This document shows positions 1 to 10,985 of a stretch of DNA of 64,000 nt, piece after piece. A program made the translations under genes and the position numbers. Under the pieces are notes generated by a model, which saw only the letters and a program-made list of their open reading frames with translations, did not search any database and was not told where the DNA came from. The stretch is from positions 35,394,517-35,458,516 of the forward strand of contig NC_092801.1 of NCBI RefSeq assembly GCF_918797505.1, given 5' to 3'. The stretch is from Bemisia tabaci. Taxonomy: Eukaryota; Arthropoda; Insecta; Hemiptera; Aleyrodidae. Position 1 is the stretch's first letter; the number at the start of each line of letters is the position of its first letter.

Positions 1-105
1 AGGTGGTCAGCGTTTTATCAAAATAAGTCCATCGGTGGATCCAAGGGGGACGTTTTTCACATTCATTCTTAGGGCCCTCGACTGATGAACACACCATTTC
101 TTTCC

Positions 106-142
106 CACCTGTCTTATGTTCCATTTGGCACAAATACGCCCA
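106..142. repeat. Family S end fragment
   Basis: A relic of the S foldback end (compare 11341-11470): it reads as a diverged copy of 'gttccgtttggcagaaat' followed by 'acgccca'. The A element beginning at 143 directly follows it. Confidence 0.5.
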
Positions 143-646
143 ATGGAGATGTTGCATGTGTGAGGGATTTACGATTTAACCATTGCTTTATGTGAAATTT
201 CGCGAGAAACACGATGGCGTCACTGGTTTTCTCTGAAATCATCTCCCAAGCTCAAAAAAAGCTCTCAAATTGAGGCCAAAATGGAGGAGATATCCCATCC
301 TACCCTGAGAGTCCACCTCTATATCAAAACAAACTCTCCATGCAAAGATAGGGAGCAAATACACTAGCAGGGTTGCCGTGTTTTCAGTTTTGGAGTCCCT
401 AAATAAAGTGGCAACCCTGCTAATGTATTTGCTCCCTATCGTTGCATGGAGAGTTTGTTTTGATATAGAGGTGAACTCTCAGAGTAGGGTGGGATATCCC
501 CTCCATTTTGGCCCCAACTTGAGAGCTTTTTTTGAGCTTGGGAGATGACTTCAGAGAAAACCAGTGGCACCATCTTGTTTCTCGCGAACTTTTACATAAG
601 AATCAATGGTCAAATCGCAAATCCCTCACACATGCAACATCTCCAT
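143..646. mobile_element. Family A foldback element, full length
   Basis: About 500 bp inverted repeat. The left arm begins ATGGAGATGTTGCATG and the right arm ends CATGCAACATCTCCAT. The arms pair over roughly 230 bp each around a short centre near 385-405 containing 'gagtccctaaataaagtgg'. No coding capacity is seen; short frames inside it are by-products. Related copies lie at 7367, 30470, 39773, 45182 and 45530. Non-autonomous foldback DNA transposon is inferred from structure; no transposase is present to assign a superfamily. Confidence 0.85.
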
Positions 647-767
647 TCTCAAGAATACGAGCTTTTAAAGAGCGACACTTAAGAGCCTCAGTGTTGCAGA
701 TAAAGAACAGGTTCTCCGAGGATCTGAAGTCATTGAATCTGATGTTTTTTGTCTGGATTTGTTGCAG

Positions 768-923
768 TTCCGAAATACTACAGCGGAACGAAGAAGTTCG
801 GAGACAAATGTGAGAACACGTGGGAGTGTGGGTTCGACGGTGGCATCTGTGACGCCATCAAAAAGTCTTGCCAGTGCCTCCCAGAGCTTCCAGCCACCAA
901 CCACATCGACAAATGCGGAAAAG
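768..923 (+). CDS. Internal exon encoding an EB-like cysteine-rich module
   Basis: Read in phase 1, the exon encodes about 52 residues beginning PKYYSGTKKFGDKCENTWEC and continuing GFDGGICDAIKKSCQCLPEL, then a final Cys near the end. The spacing of six Cys, with a CxC pair after a Gly/Asp-rich stretch, resembles the EB module found in secreted and membrane proteins of nematodes and insects. A pyrimidine-rich tract and TTGCAG precede it, and AAG|GTCAGC follows as donor. The exon is 156 bp and phase 1-1 symmetric, as is usual for shuffled extracellular modules. No start or stop belongs to it, so the remainder of the gene must lie in other exons; 31441-31532 is a phase-compatible candidate. Codon choice is GC-richer than flanking DNA, supporting coding function. 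The donor is not consensus, so the 3' boundary is less sure than the 5' one. The exact protein is not identified. Confidence 0.62.
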
Positions 924-1670
924 GTCAGCCTCCTTGCCATATCTTTCAACGTTTTTTGCATTTCTACTCTAATGGAAAGAAAACTCCCTATTTGTTTTTT
1001 TGATTCAAATTATCGAATACGATCCCACCAATTGGTTAGTTGCGCCGGTCACAGAATCGTGCACTGATGCTTGATTCTTGTAGATTAGCTAAAAATAATA
1101 AGATCTGTCCAAACATCAACTCTCTACGTTCTATCGAAGATATTGCGCTTTGAAAAATTCGTTTAATGACGTCATCCACTGCGGTAGTGACACCCTTGGT
1201 TTCTTTTTGGTTTCTCATATTTAATTTTTCTTTTGTGAAAAATAATTAAATATGAGATGAAATCAGGCAACGTTTTTTGTAAATAGTATAATTGATTGAT
1301 TCCGGTGAATTTCGTCCAATTATGCGTCAATTAAAGACTGATGACACTGCCTCGATAGGGGTGGCTTGGCAGGGCAAATATGCTGCACTATATTCCAAAT
1401 AGTATTTTTTTCAGTTTTAACGACCGGAGCTAGCTTTTTAATTAAATTGAATCATTTTTGTCACAGAGGGTATAATTGGATCGTTCCATTTGCACTCTCT
1501 CTAAAATGCTAATAGCCCCAATCAAACCTAATTCACTGCAAGGTGTTGATTGTTTAGTCCATATGTATGTATTGATTTATTTCCATCGTTCGCCGGAACG
1601 ACGGTTCAAGTTAAAGCCACAAGCTTGGCGTCATTCGATCAATTCCGCGTCCAAATACTTGCCATAGACA
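924..1670. other. Putative intron sequence without recognised repeats
   Basis: AT-rich DNA downstream of the EB-like exon. I see no exon, RNA gene or repeat shared with the rest of the window. Confidence 0.4.
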
Positions 1671-1877
1671 CACCGCAAAAATGGTATGCTGTTTTGGCAC
1701 CTAGGATGTCAAAAATGTGTCTGGTCATCCTAAGATGCAACCTTGATTGCCCACGCAGTTGAATTTGCATTTGCAGGATGTAAAGTTAACTGCAAGGGCA
1801 GTAAAGGCAGCATTTTGGGATCATCAGACACATTTTTGACATCCTAGGTGCTAAAACAGCATACTATTTTTTCAGTG
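1671..1877. mobile_element. Family W foldback MITE
   Basis: 207 bp inverted repeat. The left arm contains 'ggcacctaggatgtcaaaa' and the right arm its complement 'ttttgacatcctaggtgc'. Ends read CACCGCAAAAA and TTTTTTCAGTG, so the terminus is a variant of the CACTGRAAAAA signature shared with families D and G. No coding potential. Confidence 0.7.
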
Positions 1878-2241
1878 CAGCGTCTTGGCTTTAACACAGC
1901 CAGCGTAAAAAAGCTGCAGTAACGCGCCTTTTAACCCACCCGTCTTGTGTGGCCAATGCAAAAATTCCACAAATAAATACTTTTTCCATCGATAAAAAGA
2001 AGTAGCATGAATTTTGCTCAGACATTGCTCCACTGTTGACATAATTGAACTCCTGAACTCTCTGAAAACTCTCGTGATAATCTCCGCGTACCAAAAAGGT
2101 TTATTTTCATGTTAGTTTTAGGATGAAACGGCTTTCTCTGATGCCAGAAAGGGCTTTTAGTCCGGGAAAGGGTAACACCCGACAGAGCGCCTCCAGTTCT
2201 ACGTTCATTCCTCAAAGACATATCTTAATCAAAAATAGTTC

Positions 2242-2558
2242 GTAAGTTGGAATGTTTTAGCCAACGTGCGTTAAAAATCAGCATAAAGCTGAAAATCTCA
2301 ATACAGAGGGAAAAGTTCATATGAGCACAAGTTTCTCTCAAAGAGATACGCTGTTTGGTGCAACACTGGTAGCAAAAAATTCAGGAGGCTGCGCTCACTG
2401 AGGATGGCCCAACAAATCCTGCACCAAATATAAAATTGCACCAAATAGAGTATCTCTTTAAGGGAAAATTGTGCTCGTATCAGCTTTTTCCCTCTGTATT
2501 GAGATTTTCAGTTTAGGGCTGATTTTTTAAGCACGTTGGCTAAAAAATTCCAATTTAC
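2242..2558. mobile_element. Family V foldback MITE
   Basis: About 317 bp inverted repeat with ends 'gtaagttggaat' and 'attccaatttac'. The arms share 'ttagccaacgtgcgtt' and 'aatctcaatacagaggga' in inverted orientation. One arm of a related element is found at 5995-6110. Confidence 0.75.
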
Positions 2559-3600
2559 TGTCTTACGACCCGTGCGTCTCGCAATCAGTTCGTGCAAAAA
2601 TATTTTCTTTAAAAATCTTGCTCAGCACATCGTGATATCGAAACTGAAGCGCAAAAGATACTCGTGTGTTCAAACTATTCGTGCCCTAGATATTTTTGTA
2701 GTATACACGAGGAATTGAAGACTTTCCGTCATTTTGGATCCCCTCAGTACAACCCACCATTGCATCGTATCGCGGGTAAAGCGTTGAGTGCACGGAAAGT
2801 CAAAACGCCTTCAACTCCGTGAGTATGCAACACAGACATCCGTAGAGCCCGAATAGTTGCATCCAGGGGTTATAATGCATTTCGGTTACTGTTCGTCGCA
2901 TGCGATACTAAGTAGGGCTCTTCGTCTGTTCCTCGCACAACTTTTAGCGTAAATACAACGTTGCCTAAACTGTTAAGTTTACGATCACGGATTGTATATT
3001 ACGACATTGCCGATTTTCCAAAATAAAATGCATTGCTTGTTTAAATGTATTACAACACTTGTCCCGATTGGAGTTTCAGGATGGAAAAAGACTGAAAAGG
3101 TTAGAAGTGCTTTTTTTGGGGGGGTTCTTTTTCACTCCCCCTCCTCCCCGCACCCTGCTGGGCGAGAATATTGATTATTATGTATTTCCGTGTGCAGCAT
3201 TAAATGTGATTAAAATTAGATCGCGATTATCAAAAAGGAATTGAACGCATCAGGCCCATATATGAAAGCAAATCATGGTATACCTAAAACGAATGGCAAA
3301 TATGATGTTTCTGCAGTTGATAGATAGCAAAAAAGTTAATTTCTACGTCCGAAACCAACGTCCGAAACTCGATCCAATTAAAAATAATGTGTTTGTCCGG
3401 GTGCAATTCGATAACACACTGTTCGACCGTGTTTAGGCTGCATTGCCGCAGTTTAATTGTGTTTTACTCTCTCGCTGCAGTTCATCCATGTTTCCCCCTA
3501 TCGCTAAGGTACAGCTGGGATTTTTTTCATCCAACGCTACAACTCAGCTGTGGTTTTGTCTTTTGCGTATCAAACAGAGAAGACAATTTTAAGGACAAAT
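2559..3600. other. Unique AT-rich stretch
   Basis: No convincing exon or repeat, apart from 'aaaacgccttcaactcc' with 'tatgcaacacagacatcc' near 2800, which resembles the X-type repeat seen at 34724 and 43340. A G-run followed by C-rich DNA lies near 3117-3150. Confidence 0.35.
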
Positions 3601-3857
3601 GGACGCGTTTAACAGAAAGGAACGAAGCCACATCAGCTGTTGTCAAATTTAACTGGGAAATTTATTTTTTTGCGAGAGAACGTTTGTGTGGTTGAAACCT
3701 TCTTTGAAATTTTCAAGGAATTTACTTCGCACTACGAAGAAAATTCACTGAAATTTGCACGAAAATCCGCAAAACCGTTTTCATGTAAGAAATTAAACCG
3801 CTCAATTAAATTTGGCAATAGCCGATGTGGCTTGGTTCACTTCTGTTTAACGCGGTA
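3601..3857. mobile_element. Family T MITE
   Basis: About 257 bp element with inverted ends 'gcgtttaacagaaagga' / 'ttctgtttaacgcgg'. The arms share 'gccacatcagctgttg' / 'atagccgatgtggc'. Copies at 5420, 43437, 47064 and 57474. Non-coding. Confidence 0.75.
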
Positions 3858-3901
3858 CATATGTTGTCTGTGTTCGTATACGCATACAGCCGCGCTCAGT
3901 T

Positions 3902-4153
3902 CTGCCGTGCTACGGAAAAACGCCGTATGAACAGTCGAGAGTTGCCAAATTTCCCCGAATAAAACGTGTATTTTTCAGTTTTGTTATCCATATTTTTCCT
4001 TGAAATTTTCATTGGATTAGATTAAATTGTGTACAAAATTGTCTGGACATTTTAGAAAAAAATATTCACAATTTTCCCTGTAAATTCGGTTTTTATCGAA
4101 GGAAATTTGGCAACGTCTGAAGGCTCATACGGCGTTTTTCCTTAGCACGGCAG
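3902..4153. mobile_element. Family F MITE
   Basis: 252 bp, ends CTGCCGTGCTACGGAAAAAC and GTTTTTCCTTAGCACGGCAG. Next inward lie 'gagagttgccaaatttcc' and 'ggaaatttggcaacg'. AGTT directly flanks both sides, a possible short target duplication. This is the most abundant family in the window. Confidence 0.85.
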
Positions 4154-4562
4154 AGTTGCAGGTAGACGGTGAGCGGATGTTCCTTGCAAATGATATCTGA
4201 AGTCTCGCGCAAACTTCTTTTTCCCCGCGAAGAAGCGAGAATTAATGAAAAAATAATGCGGAAGACTCGCCTCGGAGACAATAACTCCCCTGACAGAAAT
4301 GAAGTGAAAAATTACACCGATATACGAACTGCTCACATATTCAGTTTGCGCCGGCCTAAAAGGAGTGGCCTCAATGAATTTAGCGCCACCTTGCGGGTTG
4401 GTATTTTAAATTTTCAAGACGTAATTTAGTTGAGTGCGTGGGGGCTAAAACGTAGCTCCACCCCAGGAATTCATCTCCTCACATACCTCGGCCATTTTAG
4501 AAATCCAGTGAGATAAAAATACCCCCGCTCGCTCATCTTTCTCATTTCCAGGAACTCATGCC

Positions 4563-4732
4563 AGTGGCGTGGCGTGCTTTGCGATATATCGATTGTTATG
4601 CCATTTAAACCTATGGAAAAGGATCGATAAACAGGGTGTTCGCTGCGAACACCTTAATAATCGATTCTTTATCATAGGTTTAAATGGCGTAATAATCGAT
4701 AAATCGCATTTAACGCCACACTACTTACTCAT
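4563..4732. mobile_element. Family R foldback MITE
   Basis: About 170 bp palindrome. Arms carry 'ccatttaaacctatgg' and 'cataggtttaaatggc', the centre reads GGTGTTCGCTGCGAACACC, and ends are 'agtggcgtggcg' / 'taacgccacact'. Copies at 21588 and 36120. Confidence 0.75.
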
Positions 4733-4760
4733 GCACACGTGCGATTATATTGCTCCTATA

Positions 4761-5012
4761 CTGCCGTGATAGGGAAGAACGCCGTATGAGCCTTCAGACG
4801 TTGCCAAGGTTCCTCCGGAAAAACCCAATTCACCGGAAAAATTGTGATGATTATTTTCTAAAATGTTCAGACAGTTTTGTGCCCAATTGAATCTAAAGTA
4901 TCTGAGAATTTCGAAGAAAAATATGCATAATTGTTGTCAGAAATACATGTTCTATCAAGGGAAATTTGGCAACTTTCGAATGTTCATATGGCGTTCTTCC
5001 TAAGCGCGGCAG
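4761..5012. mobile_element. Family F MITE with TATA flanks
   Basis: 252 bp F element between CTGCCGTGATAGGG and GCGCGGCAG, flanked on both sides by TATA, a possible target duplication. Internal sequence matches the 3902 copy in layout (lattice of 'aaaatgttcagacag' and 'tttcgaagaaaaatatgc'). Confidence 0.82.
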
Positions 5013-5419
5013 TATAGCGCACCCGTGGAGGGTCACAATATTTTTCGTTGCTTTTCGTGAATTCGGTCAATTTATGATTTTTAATCGTTAATTTTGATGT
5101 TAAAGGCTGACAGGTTCTCCAAAAGTCAGGGAAATTTTAGAATTGTCAGTGATGTTCGCTGCAGAAGTTTGAATTTCTTTCTACAGGCGGCTGAAAAGAC
5201 TTCCAACGGAGGGGAAGGGGCGAAAAGGGGGTCCGGAGATAGTTTACGCTTAAAATTTCCCGTTAAAATAACGTTTTCGGTGAATTGCCTCAAGAAGAAC
5301 ATTGTATATTAACCAGGAAAAAGTTTGGAAATTTGAGGTTCAAAATCCCTGTAAAGTTATGTAATTTTGTAATTCAAGAAAATTTGTCACCTTGCGTTAG
5401 TTTACGTAATTAATGGGAA
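5013..5419. other. Stretch with scattered 'gtcagggaaatttt' motifs
   Basis: Contains 'ccaaaagtcagggaaat' near 5118, which recurs near 8000, 9360, 11000 and 58500 and probably marks old CC-type repeats. No gene seen. Confidence 0.35.
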
Positions 5420-5666
5420 CGCGTTAAGCAGAAAGGAATCAAACTACATCGTCTATTGTCACATTTAAGCGGGTAATTCAATTTGTTACATGAAAACGGT
5501 TTTGCGGATATTTTTGCAAATTTCAGTGAATTTTCTGATTAGTGCTAAATTTCCTAAAAATTTAAAAAAAATATCCGCTCGCGAGCTCTCTTCTAAAAAA
5601 TTAAATTGCTCGGTTAAATTTGGCAAAAGCTGATGCGGCTTGGTCCCTTTCTGCTAAACGCGCTCC
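5420..5666. mobile_element. Family T MITE
   Basis: 247 bp T element with ends 'gcgttaagcagaaagga' and 'tttctgctaaacgcg'. Internal 'gcggatatttttgcaaattt' is shared with other T copies. Confidence 0.75.
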
Positions 5667-5671
5667 GATTG

Positions 5672-5951
5672 CCAGACTTGCACGAGTGAAATGAAAAATA
5701 TGAAATATTTAAAATTTCCGTGGAATATTTCATTAAATTTGTTGCAAAGTTGTGAAAAATATAAAACATATTTTCAGGGACTGGGTATGCAACACGCACT
5801 AAAAGATACAAAAGAGCGATAACCAGTCGCCTCTCACTTAATTTTGCATTTAATTTCTAGAAATACTTTTCAATATTTTTCTGAAATTTCATGAAATAAC
5901 TCACATGAAATTTCAAGATTTTATTTTTCATGAAAAATTTCAACCCTGCAG
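5672..5951. repeat. Family GG repeat
   Basis: AT-rich repeat with 'tgaaatttcatgaaataac' and 'actgggtatgcaacacgca'. A reverse-oriented relative lies at 63289-63545 with 'gggttgcataccctag'. Ends and mechanism are unclear. Confidence 0.5.
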
Positions 5952-5994
5952 ATTGCTGCTAAAAAAATTCAAAAAAAAAAATTGCAAGATAGAC

Positions 5995-6110
5995 TTTTTT
6001 AGCCAAAGTGCGTTAAAAACCAGCATAAAGCTGGAAATCTCAATTCAGAGGGAAAAAGCTCACATGAGCACAATTTTCCCTCGAAGAGCTACGGTGTTTT
6101 GGTTCAACAC
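5995..6110. repeat. Single arm of a family V element
   Basis: Matches one arm of the V foldback at 2242: 'ttagccaaagtgcgtt', 'cagcataaagctgg' and 'aatctcaattcagaggga'. The partner arm is absent, so this is a truncated copy. Confidence 0.6.
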
Positions 6111-6243
6111 TAGTTACGACCATTCAGGAAGGCAACTGCAGGCAAAAAAAATGTATAAAAAAAGGTTCTACTCATTCGTTATTTTTCAGTTAAATATCCA
6201 TGGCGTCCCCGTTATCCGCTTTTTATATCGCTCGGCTACAAAG

Positions 6244-6912
6244 CTGCCGTGCTATGGAAGAACGCCGTAAGAACATTCGAGAGTTGCCAAATTTCATTCG
6301 ATAAAATGTTTATTTTTGAGGAAAATTAGGAATATTTTTCCTTGAAATTTTCAGACGTTTTGGATCAAACTACAAACACAATTATCTGAGAAATTGATAG
6401 ACATACACTGAAAAAAATTCTCGGCGTCTTTACCAAGGTCCGTTGGTACCTTTACCATCTCACTTTTTTTACCAATTATTGGTAATTTTACCAAGACAGA
6501 CTGGTAAGCTTACCTAAAAACCGGTATTTTTACTGCATTTTCAGGTATAAGAATACCACTTTTATTGGTAATCAATGCCCGGTAACTTTGCCATTTTATC
6601 TCGGTAATTCTACCACAATCGATAAAAAATATTGGCGTTTTTACCAAGGTCCAGTAAAATTACCGAAAAAGTTCAATAATTTTACCGAGATTTCTCGGTA
6701 AAATTACCAATTCCATAAATGGTAATTTTACCAAGAAAAAACTGGGATCAAATAGAACCCTGAATTCTTGGTAATTTTACCCTTTACTTAGTAAATACAC
6801 CGATATTTTTTTTTTCAGTGTGCATTCAAAAATTTCCCGAAAATGAGTGATTTGCCAGGGGAAATTTGGCAACGCCTGATGTCTCATACGGCGTTTTTCC
6901 TTAGCACGGCAG
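6244..6912. mobile_element. Family F MITE interrupted by a G element
   Basis: Left end CTGCCGTGCTATGG at 6244 and right end CCTTAGCACGGCAG at 6912 bound 669 bp. Removal of the G insert at 6406-6820 leaves about 254 bp, the normal F length. F is therefore older than G at this site. Confidence 0.85.
6406..6820. mobile_element. Family G MITE nested in F
   Basis: 415 bp, ends CACTGAAAAAAATTCTCGG and a T-rich run closing in TTCAGTG. The interior is built of many short inverted and direct copies of 'ggtaattttacc', such as TTGGTAATTTTACCAAG. Copies at 32591 and 55827 are near-identical in layout. No coding frame. No clear target duplication at this copy. Confidence 0.85.
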
Positions 6913-6949
6913 GAAGGCACTCGTCCCGAAAATACGCAGGAGATCATTA

Positions 6950-7290
6950 TCCGGAGCCGTGAAAACAAACAAGGCCGACGCGACGGGCGACAAGCGACGC
7001 GCGTGCGACGCAACAGCGAGCATCGAGCAGCGAGCGTAGGGGGTTGATTTTTTTAGGGAGGGCGCGACGCGCGACGCGCGAGAGGGGGTGGGGGCTTGGG
7101 TGGCGAGCCGACCGGAAGAGGAGCTTTAGGAAGGCGCGCGTCATCCATTATCCCGAATCTATTGCCATTTCTGCCCGGATCTCTTTGTCTCACTCAACTA
7201 AATTAACGAGCGGCGCACGGGGACCCCACCTTCGCCGCTGTTGTCGCGTCGACCGAGACGCTCCACGTACAGGTGTCTTCCTTCCGAGAT
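6950..7290. other. GC-rich, CpG-dense stretch
   Basis: A run of 'gcgacgcg'-type words (6975-7140) in otherwise AT-rich DNA, then 'gagcggcgcacggggacc' near 7210. No exon is supported; open frames here are compositional. It could be a CpG-rich regulatory region or a degraded K-type repeat. Confidence 0.35.
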
Positions 7291-7331
7291 AAGAATATTC
7301 TGTCATAGTATTCAAGATAAGACAGTAAGTT

Positions 7332-7366
7332 CACGGAAAAAATTAAATTGCTGATTTAACAATTCA
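7332..7366. repeat. Family L end fragment
   Basis: CACGGAAAAAATTAAATTGC followed by 'tgatttaacaattcaat' matches the end of the L element at 38461. The A element at 7367 begins exactly where the match stops. Confidence 0.55.
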
Positions 7367-7673
7367 ATGCAGATGTTGCATGTGTGAGGAATTTGCGATT
7401 TGACTATTGATTCTTATGTAAAAGTTCGCGAGAAACACGATGGTGCCACTGGTTTTCTCTAAAATCATCTCCGAAGCTCAAAAGAAGCTCTCAAAGTAAG
7501 GTCAAAATGGAGGGGATATCCCACGCTATCCTGAGAGTCCACCTCTACATCAAGACAAACTCTCCATGCAAAGGTAGGGAACAAATACATTAGCAGTGAT
7601 GCCGCGTTTTCAGTTTTAGAGTCCCCAAATAAAGTGGCAGCCCTGTCAGTGTATTTGTTCCCTATCTTTGCAA
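7367..7673. mobile_element. Family A foldback, right arm truncated
   Basis: Carries the full left arm ('gatgttgcatgtgtgagg', 'cgatggtgccactggttt') and the first part of the right arm, ending at 'ccctatctttgca'. The rest of the right arm is missing. Confidence 0.75.
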
Positions 7674-8578
7674 ATTCCAAAATTCAGAGTCCAATTCTGA
7701 ATCCAAAATTCAAAGTAAGGAGAAAGTCATTAAGAATACTGTTCGGCTGGGACTTTTTCTTTGAAACATCGTTTTGTGTTAAATATAGCCAAATTTATTC
7801 GGAAGGGTATATAGAAAATAATCACCTTCGATACGAAAACAAAATGTATGTAATATCATTTTTAACAGTATATGATTGACTCAAGGTATCATAAAACGAA
7901 AGAAACTTATGAAAGATTGGAAATTTCCTTGGACTATCTCATTAAATTTATAAGGCTTTGGAATTTTTTGAAAATTTAAAACAATCCTTTCACAGAGTGA
8001 CAAGTTCTTGAAGAGTCAGGGAAACACTGGAAAAGTCAGAGGATTATTATCAACCTTGAAAATTCCTGAAAAATTCTTGGAACTGTGCAGCGGAACCTGG
8101 GCTAGCACATATATTGCACCTGTTTAAAGTTTAAGAGACTTAACGCTTGAAATTTCCCGTAAACTAATTTGTAAGCGAAATCATGCTGAAAAGAACATCG
8201 AAAAGTCAGGGAGAAGACCGAAAATTTTAGGTTCAAAAACCCTTTAAAGTCTGAGAATTGTGAAACCCCAAACAAATTTTCATCTTGCTTAAGTGCATGT
8301 AAAGCAGGGTGAAATTTTTTCGAAAACTCAGAAAATCCCTGAAAATTCAGGGAGGAGGGAAAAAATGTTGCTTTCAATCCTTAAATCATTACATACAGGG
8401 TTCAGGTATCCTCTGTGGTTAAATTCCACTCTCAAGTGGACATGAATCACGGAGACAAATGGACCCCTTGACAAGGGTAAGGAATCAAACACTGCGACAC
8501 ATGTTTCCCCTCCAAAATCTCATGAGGCGCACAATAGACTCATTAAACATTTGTACATGTACTACCAGACAGGGTGAG
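7674..8578. other. AT-rich stretch with repeat relics
   Basis: Includes 'aaaagtcagggaaacact' near 8015 and an H-like end 'atggaccccttgacaagg' near 8458. No gene recognised. Confidence 0.35.
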
Positions 8579-9120
8579 AATAGACCACGAGGCAAGGTAC
8601 GAAATTAAGCATTCTGATACATGTTCCCTGACCGAAATTTCACGTTAATCAGGATTTGCGCAACGATAATTACTGAAATGATCTCCTAACTAAGATATTT
8701 AATGTTTTTTGACACGTAAATTCAAACCTCCCACTTATGAAAACACACTACTCTACGTGAGTCAAATCGCATACTAAACTTTACCATGACAATCTCTGAG
8801 GTATGAAAATCTGGAAATTTCAATTTTGACGCTTTGGCTCAGCCATTGCAAATTTTTGACACTTTGAGCGATAAAAGATGGGGAAGGAAAAATAATCGAT
8901 TAAGAAGCCTGCCAAAACCGATGTAGTACGCTATTTGACCCACGTAGAGTATTGAGTTTCTTGTGACCAGGAAATTCAAATTTTCCGTGACCAATGTCAC
9001 ATTAAAACGTTAATATCTTAGTTAGGAGTTGACTTCAGTAATTTTTGATGCAAGAAGTGTGTTCTACGAGAAATTTTGATACGAAACATGTACGCTGCTG
9101 TATGTATGTATGCCTTAATT
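8579..9120. mobile_element. Family H MITE, degraded right end
   Basis: Left end 'atagaccacgaggcaagg', then 'attaagcattctgatacatg', as in other H copies (20216, 26369, 53669). The middle has the hallmark 'ctttggctcagccattgc' and the right side 'cgaaacatgta', after which the normal 'ccttgtctagtggtccatt' end is lost. Confidence 0.65.
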
Positions 9121-9179
9121 GGTACCTGGGTTAGTTCTTTGTAATCTTTGATCGTATACGATCAAAGATTACAAAAAAC

Positions 9180-9258
9180 ATTCCATTTGTGTGATCTCTA
9201 TTCCCGTTTATGACTTCATGAGGGGTGTTGTCTTGACTCTCAGTATAAAGGGACTCTA
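9180..9258. mobile_element. Family Y (hAT-like) right-end fragment
   Basis: Ends in 'cagtataaagggactcta', the Y terminus, preceded by 'gttgtcttgactctc' as at 48140. The left end is missing. Confidence 0.65.
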
Positions 9259-9723
9259 AGGGATGTCATGAAAAAACTTTGAAAGTATGGTATTGAGATC
9301 AGAAAAGGGAGGGAAAATTTTGGATCTGAGTGTTTCTAGTGGTCAATAGTCAGGAAAGTCTACCTTCAAAAACTTCGAAAAGTCAAGGAATAGTCAGGAA
9401 ATGTTGAAATCCAGGAAAGCTTGTCAGCGCGTAAATTGACAACAGACTTTTATGGGATTACCACCGTTTCTTGGGATTGTTTCATGGGGGTTGTTACGAA
9501 TCAACTGACCTGACGTAACTCCCGCCCGTGGCGTTTACGGAACGGGTCGCCCGTGCGTGTGACGGAATTGTCTTTTTATGCTCGGATGGTTTTGCGCTAA
9601 AAATTACGATTTACGGGATCCGACGGATCGACGAGTTTCTTCTTGCTATTCGCACGGAGCCACGTTCCTTTGAATTCGTGACCGTTCACGAGAAAATAAA
9701 TATTGGTTCACATCCGCAAAATA
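9259..9723. other. Unassigned stretch with a short GC-richer open frame
   Basis: A 5'-open frame from about 9528 to 9770 encodes roughly 80 residues without a recognised domain, and its tail runs into the J repeat. Base composition rises in GC around 9500-9660. I do not call it a gene. Confidence 0.25.
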
Positions 9724-10148
9724 GAGAATTTGCATCTGAATTTCTGATTACTTCATCTGAAAGTGCTTAAAGCACTGATTTCACAGTATTTTTTATAATT
9801 CGTCTCTAATGTGGGAATTACTGTAAAGATAGATTCAAAAGTGAGAAATTGCATCGCCTAGTGACGTCCAGACACTTACGGCTTTCTCATATGTCTTGTT
9901 TTGATACAATGGAAAATTGGCACAAAACAATTTTATTGCTTCATCTGAGAGTGCCTGATGAGCTGAGTTCGCAGTATTTATCATAATCTTTTTCGGACAT
10001 GAAAAATTTGAGAAAAATAGCTATGAAAGTGAGGAAATGCACCCCCTAGTGACGTCATCTGGCGGCATTTTCCATTTAAACACATGTATTTTAGCAGATT
10101 AGATAATTTTGTCATAACTTCTCCAATAATTGTTCAATACATGAACCA
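9724..10148. repeat. Family J tandem pair
   Basis: Two diverged direct copies, 9724-9909 and 9910-10148, share 'cttcatctgaaagtgc', 'tttcacagtattt' and 'cctagtgacgtc'. A third copy is dispersed at 32119-32358 inside a Y element. Confidence 0.7.
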
Positions 10149-10848
10149 TAAATAGCACCGTTAACGTTTTTCCACAAGAGAGTAGCTTACTGCGTTCCTC
10201 CCGAATCATCCCATGATTGTATGAGTGAAGCATTTTGGCTTGTTTGTTGCTCCGTTTGTATTAATTGCTGATAGTCGGTAAAAAAATGTGCTGTTTGAAT
10301 CTTTTGTAGAAACGAATACAGTTTTTTCCTGGTAAGGAAGAGCGCCGTATAAACCTTCAGACGCTGTCTGATTTCCTTTGTTAAGATACAAATTTTCAGG
10401 GAAAATTGGGCCCATTTTTTCCCCTATATTTAGCCAAGAATTTTATCAGCAATTTAGTTGAAAATCCCAAGGAAAAATATGTACGATTTTCCTATGGAAA
10501 ATAATTTTTATCGGGCGGACCTTCTGAACCTCCCAAAACCACTTTTCAGCTTCGCTTGAGGTTTTTTTCTGAGACTTTCGACATCAATTGTGTCAATACA
10601 GCGCATGTGCTGTTAGTTGAATCGAAGGCTGGGAAAGAGGCCGTTTTCGGTCCAATTTTCCATTTTCCATTTTTTTAAAATAAAAGGTTCATTGAAAAAA
10701 TGACACCACCATGAGTCGTGGTAAATTCTGGAACAACTACTTACACTGTCGGTGCGGTTTGTCAGGAGACGGGTTGAAAATGCGAAATACGATGCTAATC
10801 TTCTCTGAAACTGTGAATCGTCTTTTCTTCCATCTTATTGAACTGCGA
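10149..10848 (+). repeat. Left arm of a 700 bp inverted duplication
   Basis: From 'aatagcaccgttaacg' to 'catcttattgaactgcg', this segment is the reverse complement of 14703-15400 with moderate divergence. Shared words include 'cagcgcatgtgctgttag' and 'ttttccttgggattttc' (complement). The arms are non-coding. The left copy includes an F-like sequence 'aagagcgccgtataaacc'. Confidence 0.8.
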
Positions 10849-10985
10849 CATCAATTGTTTCAATACGGCGCATGTGCTGTTAGTTGAATCGAAAGCTGGG
10901 AAAGGGGTCGATTTTGGTCCAATTTGCTATTTTCCAGTATTTTTTAAAATAAACGGTTCATTGAACAAACGACACCAAAGTGTCA
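10849..10985 (+). repeat. Partial direct duplication of the inverted-repeat arm
   Basis: 'gacatcaattgtttcaata' and 'gcgcatgtgctgttagttg' repeat about 262 bp downstream of the same words at 10575-10705. The right arm at 14703 has only one copy, so the duplication happened on the left after the arms separated. Confidence 0.7.

Noticed and set aside
3440..3510. Mini-exon between 'ctctcgctgcag' and 'aag|gtacag'
   Set aside because: Only about 29 bp, with no homology or phase support.
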